Shown here piece by piece: positions 1 to 8,700 of a DNA stretch of 64,000 nucleotides (positions are counted from its first letter, which is position 1; each line of letters starts with the position of its first letter). Origin of the DNA: Roseibium aestuarii (GTDB lineage: Bacteria; Pseudomonadota; Alphaproteobacteria; Rhizobiales; Stappiaceae); NCBI RefSeq assembly GCF_008477545.1, contig NZ_VORA01000001.1:1240001-1304000 (forward strand), written 5' to 3'. The notes beneath the pieces are model-generated. The model was given only the letters and a program-made list of their open reading frames with translations, did no database searches and was not told where the DNA came from. The translations under genes and the position numbers were made by a program.

Positions 1-2
1 TC

Positions 3-695
3 GGCAAGGCGGTCGAGCCGCAGGTTGTCGTGACGCTGGGCGAAAAGCTCTCCACCACGGCCGTCGTGGTGGGCGATGCCGCCAAGCCGGGCGTCTATCC
101 GCTGCCCAACCGCACCGTCCGTCTGCTCGATCTGATCGCCTCTGCCGGCGGGGCGCGCCAGGCGACCTACGAGACGGAAGTGACGTTGAAGCGCGGCCAG
201 CGCTCCGGCACCATCCGTCTGGAAAACCTCATCGAATATCCGGAGAACAACGTCACCGTGTCGCCGGGCGATACGGTGCTGCTGCTCCACCAGCCGCGCA
301 CCTTCTCCGTCTTCGGCGCAACGAAGCAGAATACGCTGGTGCCGTTCAAGACCAAGGACGTGACGCTGGCCGAAGGGCTGGCGACGGTCGGTGGCCTGCT
401 CGACAGCAAGGCCAATGCCGGCGGCATTTTCCTGTTCCGCTATGAGGACGTGGCTCTGGCCCGGTCGCTGGATCCCAAGCTGTCCGCCGATCTTCCGCCG
501 GACAGGGCTGTTCCCGTGGTCTACCGTCTGGATCTGAAGGACCCGCGCGGCTTCTTCCTCGCCCGGGAGTTCGAATTGCGTGACAAGGACATTCTCTACG
601 TCTCCAATCACCCGACAGCCGAGTTCGGCAAGTTCCTGAACATCATTTCGCCGCTCCTGACGACCGCGCGCAATGTGGATGCTCTGACGGACTGA
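3..695 (+). CDS. Polysaccharide export protein (OPX/Wza-KpsD family), 5' end missing
   Basis: This is the C-terminal part of an outer-membrane polysaccharide export protein; the reading frame is already open at the left window edge, so the true start lies upstream and the GTG at 30 is internal. The visible part has two SLBB-type beta-grasp segments: the first opens with VVGDAAKPGVYPLP followed by a leucine-rich stretch with SAGG, the second with FSVFGATKQN. This repeat pattern is usual for OPX proteins, which form the outer-membrane and periplasmic channel for capsule or exopolysaccharide. The tail (LNIISPLLTTARNV) resembles the C-terminal helix of the family. The KpsS-like genes 72 bases downstream suggest it serves the same group 2/3-type capsule. 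The family call is firm; the exact subfamily cannot be judged without the N-terminus. Confidence 0.85.
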   Translation, partial: GKAVEPQVVVTLGEKLSTTAVVVGDAAKPGVYPLPNRTVRLLDLIASAGGARQATYETEVTLKRGQRSGTIRLENLIEYPENNVTVSPGDTVLLLHQPRTFSVFGATKQNTLVPFKTKDVTLAEGLATVGGLLDSKANAGGIFLFRYEDVALARSLDPKLSADLPPDRAVPVVYRLDLKDPRGFFLAREFELRDKDILYVSNHPTAEFGKFLNIISPLLTTARNVDALTD

Positions 696-767
696 TCCCG
701 TCGGTCAGGCGTGGCCGGTGCCGGGCCGCCTTGAGTCTGTCGTGAATCGGGCATCGGGAAGGCGTGC

Positions 768-2114
768 GTGACAGCTGCTTCGCGAACATTCCTGTTTCTG
801 CAAGGTCCCCCCGGGCGGTTCGCCCGGGTGCTTGCCGACGAGCTGGAGCTCCTTGGCGCGCGGACCCTGCGCGCCAACCTGTGTACGGGCGACTGGCTTG
901 CCTGGCGCGATGCCCGCGTAACCAACTATCGCGGCACGCTGGACGCCTGGCAGGACTGGCTGCGGGACTATCTCGTCGAAAACCGCGTCACCGACCTCAT
1001 CTATTATGCCGACCGGCTGCCCTATCATGTGGCGGCGAGCGAGGTCGCCCGTGATCTCGGCATTCCCTGCTACACCTATGAATTCGGCTATCTGCGCCCG
1101 GACTGGCTCACTCTGGAGCGCAACGGCATGTCGACCCATTCCCTGTTCCCGCAGGATCCGGCGGTCATCCGCAAGGCCGCCCGCGGCCTGCCGCCCATCG
1201 ACCGGCGGGCGTCCTACGGCCATAGCTTCTTTCAGGAATCCCTCTTCGAGGTGATCCACAACATGGCCAATGTCTGGTTGCGCTGGCTCTTCCCGGCCTA
1301 TGACCGGGACCGCTGCTATCATCCGCTGGCCGATTATCTCAGCCATCTGGTGCGCCTGCCGGGAACCGGACTTCGCGACCGCAAGGCCCATCGGGTGATC
1401 GACGACCTCATCGCGTCGAAGCGGCCCTATTACGTCTTCCCGCTGCAGCTCCAGAGTGACTATCAGCTGCGCTTCCACTCGCCCTTCCAGCATATCGCGA
1501 CGGCGGCGGAGGAGGTCGTGCGGTCCTTTGCCAAGGCGGCACCGGTGGATGCGGATCTGGTCTTCAAGGTGCACCCGCTCGACAATGGCATCGAGCCCTG
1601 GCGCCGCATCCTCGGGCAGATCGCCCGGCGGTACGGGGTGCGCAAGCGCGTCCGCATCATCGATGGCGGCAATCTCGACCAACTGCTGCGCCATGCAAAG
1701 GGTGCGCTCACCATCAATTCGACCACCGGTCTCCACTCGCTTCGGGTCGGCTGCCCGACCAAGGTGCTGGGCATCGCGCTCTACGACATAGCAGGGCTCA
1801 CCTGTCAGGCCCCCATCGACGAGTTCTGGACCCGGGGCAGCACGCCGGACCTCACCCTGCTCGACGCGCTGGAGCGCCTTCTGGCGGCAACGATCCAGGT
1901 CAAGGGCGACTTCTACCAGCCGGCCGGGCAGCGTGCGGCGGCCTACCACATGGCGCGCCGCCTCATGGAGGGCCGAGTGAACCTGCCGGGTGCCTTGTGC
2001 GAGACGCCTCCGCGGCTGGAAAAGGCCCGCGCCCTTGACATTCCCCTGACGTTCCGTGAACAGATGAGCCGACGCGGCAAGACGGAGCGATGGTTTTATG
2101 TCTGGCGCAAATGA
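768..2114 (+). CDS. KpsS-like capsule Kdo-linker transferase, first copy
   Basis: This 448-residue protein belongs to the KpsS/KpsC (LipB, RkpJ) capsule family, whose enzymes build the beta-Kdo linker between lipid anchor and capsule at the inner face of the cytoplasmic membrane. The family pattern is plain: FLFLQGP at residues 8-14, a block with QLQSDYQLRFHSPF around 227-240, KVHPLD around 267-272 and INSTTGL around 316-322. The start is a GTG; a second GTG four bases upstream is out of frame. The gene overlaps its paralogue by 17 bases, so the two are translated from one message. It has a single domain, without the two-domain length of KpsC. It could act on a sugar other than Kdo, since family membership does not fix the donor. 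Confidence 0.88.
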   Translation: MTAASRTFLFLQGPPGRFARVLADELELLGARTLRANLCTGDWLAWRDARVTNYRGTLDAWQDWLRDYLVENRVTDLIYYADRLPYHVAASEVARDLGIPCYTYEFGYLRPDWLTLERNGMSTHSLFPQDPAVIRKAARGLPPIDRRASYGHSFFQESLFEVIHNMANVWLRWLFPAYDRDRCYHPLADYLSHLVRLPGTGLRDRKAHRVIDDLIASKRPYYVFPLQLQSDYQLRFHSPFQHIATAAEEVVRSFAKAAPVDADLVFKVHPLDNGIEPWRRILGQIARRYGVRKRVRIIDGGNLDQLLRHAKGALTINSTTGLHSLRVGCPTKVLGIALYDIAGLTCQAPIDEFWTRGSTPDLTLLDALERLLAATIQVKGDFYQPAGQRAAAYHMARRLMEGRVNLPGALCETPPRLEKARALDIPLTFREQMSRRGKTERWFYVWRK

Positions 2115-3435
2115 GGCCCTGACGGTCGGGGCCACCTCTCGTGCGCCACTGCCCGCACCTGAACATCGACACGTGCTGTTCCTGCAGGGGCCACTCTCGC
2201 CCCTCTATCGTCGCATTGGCGCACATCTGCGGGCCGAGGGAGTCAAGGTGTCCCGTATCAACCTCTGCGCCGGGGACTGTCTTCACTGGCCGGGCCCAGG
2301 CGCGCGCTCCTACCGGGGGCATCCGGAAGACTGGCCCGAGTTCATCGACGAGTTCATGCGCACTCGGCGGGTGACGGACCTGGTCTGCCACGGCGACCAG
2401 CGCCTCTATCATCGCCCCGCCATCGACGCGGCCTACAGCCGCGAGATCCGGGTCTATGTTTCGGAGATGGGGCTGCTGCGTTCGGGCTGGATGACCTTCG
2501 AGCGCAATGGTGTCTCGACGCTCAGCTGCTTCCCCGACGATCCGCAGGCCATTCGCGCCATTGCTGCGCACGTCGGAGACATCGACCTCGAGGCAGGGTT
2601 TGAGAAGTCGACCTGGCTGGAGATCGGTCCGGACGTCATCTACAATCTTCTCAACGTCTTCGCCTGGGTCCTTCATCCCTGGTACGAGCGCCACACGATC
2701 TATCATCCGGTGCCGGAATATCTGCGCGGCGGCCTGCGACTTCTGCGCAAGAAGGCCCGTGACGCGGAAGCGGCGGAGCGCATCGCCGAGCTCCGGCCCC
2801 GGCGCACCCCGCTCTACCTGCTCCCCTTGCAGCTGGAAGGCGATTTCCAGCTTCGTGCCCATTCGCCCTACAAGAGCTTCTCCGAGGTGATCGACCGGGT
2901 GCTCGCCTCCTTCGCCGCCCATGCGCCGGAAAGGGCCCAGCTCCTCATCAAGAGCCATCCGCTGGATGCCGGTTTCGAGAACTGGCCGCAGAAGGTGGAG
3001 GACCTTGCCCGCCGCCGGGGGCTGGTGGGACGGGTCGTCTTCCTCGATGGCGGGCGGCTTTCCGATCTCTGGCCGAAGCTGCGCGGGGTCGTGACCCTGA
3101 ACTCCACCGCAGGGCTGGAAGCCTTGCAGGCGGGGGTCCCGGTCAAGACCCTCGTTCCCGCTCATTTCGACATCGCGGGTCTCACGCACTCCGACACGCT
3201 GGACAGTTTCTGGACCGCGCCGGTCGCACCGGATCAGGCGCTTTTGGCCGACTATCTCAAGGCCATTGCGGCCACCATTCAGGTGCGCGGGTCCATTCAC
3301 AACAGGGAAGGGGTGGAGGAAGCGGCCCGCAACATGGCGGCGCGCATTCTGGTCGACAGCGTCAACGAGCCCGGCGCCTGCGTCTTGCCGCCGCCGCGTC
3401 TGGCACGGGCCCGTGCGCTCGGAGTGGCCCTGTGA
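2098..3435 (+). CDS. KpsS-like capsule Kdo-linker transferase, second copy
   Basis: This 445-residue paralogue of the preceding gene has the same motif order: VLFLQGP near residues 26-32, QLEGDFQLRAHSPY at 245-258, IKSHPLD at 284-290 and LNSTAGL at 334-340. It has about 20 extra N-terminal residues. It overlaps the upstream gene by 17 bases, which points to translational coupling. In known systems KpsS adds the first Kdo to the lipid and KpsC extends it. Two single-domain KpsS-type enzymes in tandem could divide the linker steps between them, or act on two donors; that division is inference. A gap of 31 bases separates it from the SDR gene. The capsule family is confident, the individual step is not. 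Confidence 0.88.
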   Translation: MSGANEALTVGATSRAPLPAPEHRHVLFLQGPLSPLYRRIGAHLRAEGVKVSRINLCAGDCLHWPGPGARSYRGHPEDWPEFIDEFMRTRRVTDLVCHGDQRLYHRPAIDAAYSREIRVYVSEMGLLRSGWMTFERNGVSTLSCFPDDPQAIRAIAAHVGDIDLEAGFEKSTWLEIGPDVIYNLLNVFAWVLHPWYERHTIYHPVPEYLRGGLRLLRKKARDAEAAERIAELRPRRTPLYLLPLQLEGDFQLRAHSPYKSFSEVIDRVLASFAAHAPERAQLLIKSHPLDAGFENWPQKVEDLARRRGLVGRVVFLDGGRLSDLWPKLRGVVTLNSTAGLEALQAGVPVKTLVPAHFDIAGLTHSDTLDSFWTAPVAPDQALLADYLKAIAATIQVRGSIHNREGVEEAARNMAARILVDSVNEPGACVLPPPRLARARALGVAL

Positions 3436-3466
3436 CCCCGTCCCCTTGCCTTGTCCCGGAGATGAG

Positions 3467-4276
3467 ATGATGAGCCCCACCACCGAGACCATCCTCCTGA
3501 CCGGGGCCAGCGGGGGAATTGGCGAGGCGCTCGCCCGCGAAGTGGCAGGTCCCGGCCGGTGTCTGATCCTTCTGGCCCGCGACCGCGCGCGTCTGGAGCG
3601 CCTTGCCGCCGAACTCAAGGCGCGCGGCGCTGAGACCGAGATCCATCCGGTGGACCTGCGCGAGACCGATCGGCTCGCCGAGGTCCTGTCCGATATTTCG
3701 GCGCGCCACGTGCTGGATGTGGTGATCGTCAATGCGGGGGTGACCGCAGGGCTGGGGGCGGACCGCAGTGTTGAGGCGCTCGCCGATCAGGACCGGCAAC
3801 TGGACGTGAACCTGCGCGGGGCCATGCACACGGTCTCCGCCCTGGTCGAGCCCATGCGCCGGGCAAGGCGGGGGCGCATCGCGCTTGTCGCCTCGCTCGC
3901 CGGAATGCGGCCGCTGCCGGACATGCCCGCCTACAGTGCCAGCAAGGCCGGGCTGATCGCCTATGGCCATGCCTTGCGCGGGTGGCTGAAGCCCTTCGGC
4001 GTCTCGGTCACGATCCTCTGCCCGGGCTTCGTAACCTCTCCCATGTCCGCAAGGCACAAGGGCGCGAAGCCCTTCGAGATCCCGGCCGACGTCGCGGCGC
4101 GGCGAATGTGGCGAGCGATCCGCGCCCGGCGTGCCTTCTATGCCTTCCCGTTCCTGCTGGCCTGGGGCATCCGGCTGCAGAACCTGCTGCCGCCCTGGGC
4201 GGGCGACCTGTTCATGGGAGGCTTCGCCGCGACGGTGGAACCCGACCCGCGGTACCGGGACGAAGAGCCGCGCTGA
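3467..4276 (+). CDS. SDR-family oxidoreductase, RkpH-like, probable keto-lipid reductase
   Basis: This is a classical short-chain dehydrogenase of 269 residues. TGASGGIG (residues 12-19) is the dinucleotide-binding loop, NAG is at 89-91, and the catalytic triad is Ser143, Tyr156 and Lys160 (YSASK). A hydrophobic, proline-containing C-terminal stretch (about 215-250) could touch the membrane, as in 3-ketosphinganine reductases. The start at 3467 is chosen for the GGAG just upstream; the adjacent ATG at 3470 is equally possible. It follows the two kpsS-like genes and converges on the oxoamine synthase 28 bases away. In Sinorhizobium rkp and Burkholderia wcb capsule loci an SDR of this type accompanies the PKS and the oxoamine synthase. 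Reduction of a beta-keto amine to an amino alcohol is the inferred reaction. Confidence 0.85.
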   Translation: MMSPTTETILLTGASGGIGEALAREVAGPGRCLILLARDRARLERLAAELKARGAETEIHPVDLRETDRLAEVLSDISARHVLDVVIVNAGVTAGLGADRSVEALADQDRQLDVNLRGAMHTVSALVEPMRRARRGRIALVASLAGMRPLPDMPAYSASKAGLIAYGHALRGWLKPFGVSVTILCPGFVTSPMSARHKGAKPFEIPADVAARRMWRAIRARRAFYAFPFLLAWGIRLQNLLPPWAGDLFMGGFAATVEPDPRYRDEEPR

Positions 4277-4304
4277 CACAGGGCCGCCAAGCTGCCTCGT
4301 TCCC

Positions 4305-5717
4305 TCACTCGGCCTGCATCTGCGCCCGGGACACCTGCACCAGCCGGTCGAGGGCCTTGCTGTCCTGTCTGAGGGCTGCCAGCTCCTCGGCGGTGGCCTC
4401 GACAGCCCGGGCGATCTGCTCAGGCAGGTGCTCGCTGGTGATGAAGAAGCGCAGCCGCGCCGACTTTTCTGCGACAGCCGGGAAGATGATCGGCAGGGCG
4501 TTGATCCGCCGCGCCAGCAGCCGGTTTGAAAGCTGCACCGCGTGGATGCTGTCGCCGATGACCACCGGCACCACCGAGGCCCCCATGCTGGGGCCCGTGT
4601 CGAGCCCGGCCTGACGCGCCAGCTTCAGGAAGAGGGCGCCATTGGCCCGCAGCCGCGCCACCCGCTCCGGCTCCTGCTCCATCAGCTGAAGCGAGGCCAG
4701 GGCCGCCGCGCAGAGCGCCGGCGACAGGCCGACGGAAAAGACGAAGCCCGGATTGGTGGCCTTGAGATAGTCGCACAGCACCCGCGACCCGGCGATATAG
4801 CCGCCGCAGCCGGACAGGGTCTTGCTGAGCGTGCCCATCCAGAGCTCCACCTCGGTCGGGTCCACACCCTGTTCCTCGGCAATGCCCCGGCCGGTCCGGC
4901 CCAGCACACCGATGGAATGGGCCTCATCCACCATCAGCCAGGCGTCATAGGACTGCTTCAGACGGACGATCCGCTTCAGGTCGGGCACGTCCCCGTCCAT
5001 GGAGTAAAGCCCCTCGACGACGATGAGCACGTTCTCGAACCGGTGCCGCTTTTCCTCCAGCAGCCGCTCCAGGGCCGCCAGATCGTCATGGGGGAAATTG
5101 AGGCGCGTGGCGCCCGACAGGCGTGCGCCCTCGGCGATGGAATTATGCACGAGACTGTCGGTCACGATCAGATCGCCCGGTCCCATCAGGTGGCCGATGG
5201 TCGACACATTGGTGGCATGGCCCGAGACCATCACCACCGCGGCCTCCACCCCGTGCAGCCGGGCAAGGGCGGTCTCCAGCTCGCCGTGGAGCGGACGCTC
5301 GCCGGCGACGATGCGACTGGCCGACGCGCTGGTGCCATAGGTCTCGACCGCCTTGGCGACGGCCGCGTTCACGGCGGGGTGCCCGTTGAGCCCGAGATAG
5401 TTGTAGGAGGCGAAATTGTCGTGCCGCTCCCCGTCGATCAGGGTCTCGCCGCTCGCCACGCCCTCATGCGGGCGGAAGAAGGGATTGGCGATGCCCATCA
5501 TGTCGGCGGCGGCCCGCTGCATCTGCAGCTGCTTGATCTTCGGCAGGCGGCGGAAGTCGAAGGCGCGCGGCTTGCCGGCAGGCGCCGCGCTCTCCGTGCC
5601 CTCGGCCAGCACCGCTCCTGCTGCCTGTTCGGTTGCCGGCGTGCTGCGCTTGTCGCGGGCCGACCTGCGGCCGCTGCGTAGGGCGCTGATCAGCTGATCC
5701 TTGTCGCGTGTGTCCAT
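4305..5717 (-). CDS. Alpha-oxoamine synthase (RkpG/AONS-like), PLP-dependent
   Basis: This 470-residue PLP enzyme of fold type I belongs to the alpha-oxoamine synthases (8-amino-7-oxononanoate synthase, KBL, serine palmitoyltransferase), which join an acyl thioester to an amino acid with loss of CO2. Visible features are NFASYNYLGL (101-110), VDEAHSIG (263-270) for cofactor contacts, and GTLSKTLSGCGG, whose Lys299 should hold PLP. Compared with the usual core of about 400 residues it has an N-terminal extension of about 60 mostly polar residues. The start ATG has AAAGG about eight bases upstream, and only 37 bases separate it from the PKS stop, so the two are one operon. Its nearest named relatives should be RkpG and WcbT. 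There are no other biotin genes here, so a biotin role is unlikely. The amino acid substrate cannot be read from the sequence. Confidence 0.9.
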   Translation of the reverse strand: MDTRDKDQLISALRSGRRSARDKRSTPATEQAAGAVLAEGTESAAPAGKPRAFDFRRLPKIKQLQMQRAAADMMGIANPFFRPHEGVASGETLIDGERHDNFASYNYLGLNGHPAVNAAVAKAVETYGTSASASRIVAGERPLHGELETALARLHGVEAAVVMVSGHATNVSTIGHLMGPGDLIVTDSLVHNSIAEGARLSGATRLNFPHDDLAALERLLEEKRHRFENVLIVVEGLYSMDGDVPDLKRIVRLKQSYDAWLMVDEAHSIGVLGRTGRGIAEEQGVDPTEVELWMGTLSKTLSGCGGYIAGSRVLCDYLKATNPGFVFSVGLSPALCAAALASLQLMEQEPERVARLRANGALFLKLARQAGLDTGPSMGASVVPVVIGDSIHAVQLSNRLLARRINALPIIFPAVAEKSARLRFFITSEHLPEQIARAVEATAEELAALRQDSKALDRLVQVSRAQMQAE

Positions 5718-5754
5718 CAGCGGACCTTTCTTCCATAAACCTGTGCAGGGGCCT

Positions 5755-8700
5755 TCAGAGGAAGGAGCCCATCTTCTGGGTCTTGTCCGCCACATGGCGG
5801 GCGACATCCGAATAGGCCTCCAGATCCTCGCCTGCCGTATCCATGTGGGCCGTCGCCAGATGCTCCGTGTCCCCCGACAGGCCCGGTGCCTCGGGAGTGT
5901 CGCCGAGCACCCGGGCGGCAATGCGGCCGGAGAGATCGTTGAGCGTCGCCCCGTTGGCCAGGGACATGAGCGGAATGTCGATGCCCATCTGCCGCTCCGC
6001 ACTCATGCGCAGCTCCAGCGCCATCAGACTGTCCATGCCGATGTCCGACAAGGGCTTGTGCGGATCGATCTCCTCGCCGGAGATGCGCAGGATCTTGGCG
6101 ATCTCGGCGGCCAGCAGGCGGGAAACCGTCTGGGTGGCTTCCACCTTGCCCATGCCCTTCAGCATCTCGGCAAGGTCGATCGCCCCTTCCACGCCCTGAC
6201 CGTCGTCTGCGTTGCTGAGCCCCATCAGACCGAAGAGCGGGGTCTTGAGCAGGGCGAGATCCCGGGCGGCAGCCGCCCAGTCGATCCGCGCATAGCCAAG
6301 AGCGGCAAGGGACGGGTCCTGTCCGGGCAGGCTCAGCAGGGCGACAAGGCCGTCGAGGGCCTCTTCCGCCCCGAGCGCATGCTTGCCGAGCTTGCGGGCG
6401 AGAAGATCGCCCACGTCCGTGTTGCGGGCGAGATAGCCCGCATCCGAGATCGCCCCCCAGGCAACCGCGAGACCGGGAAGTCCCTCGACGCGCCGCGCCC
6501 GCGCCAGCGCCTCCAGATAGGCATTCGCCGCCACATAATTGGCCTGACCCGGATTGCCGACCAGAGTGGTGGCGGAGGAATAGAGCACGAAGTGGTCGAG
6601 CCTGTCCTGACGGGTCAGCCGGTCGAGCGCCCGCGCCCCGGACATCTTCGGCGCCAGAACCCTTTCCAGACTGTCCCGCGTCAGATTGGCGATCAGCCGG
6701 TCGTCCAGAACCATCGCCGTGTGGAACACCCCGCGCAGGGGCGGCATCTCGGCGCGGATCTGCGTGAGGGCGCTCGCCACGTCGTCTTCGCGGCCAAGAT
6801 CGCAGGCGAAGCCGCGCACGGTGACACCGGCCGCGCCCAGATCCGAGATGACGGCACGGGCCGCGTCACCTTCCGCCCCGCTGCGGGACAGCACGGCGAG
6901 ATGCCGGGCGCCGAGCCTTGCCAGGCGCTTCTGCAACTCGACCCCGAAGCCGCCGAAGCCGCCGGCCACCAGATAGGTCGCCTCCGGATCGAGGGTCAGG
7001 GCGGCCTGTGCCCGAGCGGTTGGGTCTGCCGCATCCGGGCTCGTCACGTCTGGCAGGACTGCTGGCAAGACTGGCGGCTGCAGCACGATCTTGCCCACGT
7101 GGCCCGCCTGCTGCATGAGCCGGAAGGCCTCGACGGCCTGATCGGCCTCGAACAGGCGATAGGGCAGGGGCGTCAGCACGCCCGCCTCGAACAGGTCCAC
7201 CAGCTCCTGGAAGAGCTGCTTCGCAAGCCTCGGCTGCCGGGTCAGCAGCTGGTCGGCATCGATGCCGAAATAGGTCAGGTTCTGGCGGAAGGGCCTGAGG
7301 CCGATCCGCGTGTTGCCGTAATAGTCGCGCTTGCCCAGCTCCAGGAAGCGGCCGAAGGGCTTCAGCACCTCGATGCTGCGCTCCATCGCCTCGCCGAAGA
7401 GGGAGTTGAGGACCACGTCCACCCCTTCTCCGCCGGTTTCCTCCAGCACCTCGTCGACAAAGGCGAGCGAACGGCTGTCGAGCACCACATCGGCGCCCAG
7501 CAGGCGCAGGAAGGCGCGCTTTTCCGGCGAACCGGCGGTGGCAATGATCCGCGCACCCCGGTTGCGGGCAATCTGCAGGGCCGCAAGGCCGACACCACCC
7601 GCACCCCCGTGGATCAGCACGGTCTCGCCCTCGTCGAGGGCCGCCAGGCGCACCAGCGCATAATAGGCGGTGAGGAAGGTGACCGGGATGGTGGCCGCCT
7701 GTTCGGCGGTCACGGTCGAGGGCATGGGCGCGCAGCCGCTCTCGTCCACGCAGACGTGGGAGGCAAAGCAGGCCGGCGCAAAGGTGATCACCTTGTCGCC
7801 GGGGCTGAAGCGGGTGACCCTGCTGCCTGTGCGCACCACCCGGCCGGAACATTCCATGCCGAGGGTCGGGCCGGCAAAGCCGTCTTCCAGGGCCTCTTCC
7901 GGCAGCAGGCCGAGAGCCCACATCACATCGCGGAAGTTCAGGCCGCTGGCCAGAACCTCGATTTCCACATCCGTGTCGGAGAGCTCGGCGCGTGCGACCC
8001 GCGTCCAGGCAAGCTGGTCAAGGGATCCTTGCTGGCGCACGTCGAGGCGAAGTGCTGCGGCACTGCCTTCGGGCAGCGGCGTGTCTTCCAGAACGCCACC
8101 CTGCTCGATGCGCAGTCCGAAGCGCCGGTCGCCGTCCAGAATGATCTCCCGCTCCTCGCACAGGGCAGGAGCGACGGACGCGCTGCCGGGCAAGGTGGGC
8201 AAGACGGGCAAGTGCCGCAGGATCTCGGCAGCCAGCCGGTCGACTGCTGCAGCGTCACCGGCTTCCAGCACTACATCTGCTGCCACATCCGCATCGATGA
8301 GGGTGAGGGCGAGATCGGGGAACTCGTTGGCGGCAACGCGCGCATAGCCCCACAGGGCCGCCTGTTCGGGCGCGGAGGTGTCCTCGCCGATCAGGCCCCG
8401 CTGGGCACCCGGTGCCACCAGAATGAGGTGGGCCGGATCATGACCAAGCCCGTGCAGCAGCCGGGTCAGCGCCCAGAGCCGGTCGGTGGTCTCGATCAGA
8501 GGATCCGCGTCGGCAGCCGTGCCTCCGGAGAGGAACACCATCGGAGCCTTGCCAAGATCGGCAAGTGCCAGCGGGACCGCAGTCGCAGCCGGAGCGTCCA
8601 GATCGATGAAGCGCAGCGGCGCAGGCTCACCTGCGTCCGAGGCATCCGCGACGCTGGAAGACATATCTTCCGGCGCCGGCTCGGTTGTCGGCGCCAGCGC

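Noticed and set aside
705..2135. Long open frame antisense to the first KpsS gene
   Set aside because: It mirrors codon bias of the sense gene, resembles no family, and would leave no room for the clearly recognisable KpsS protein.
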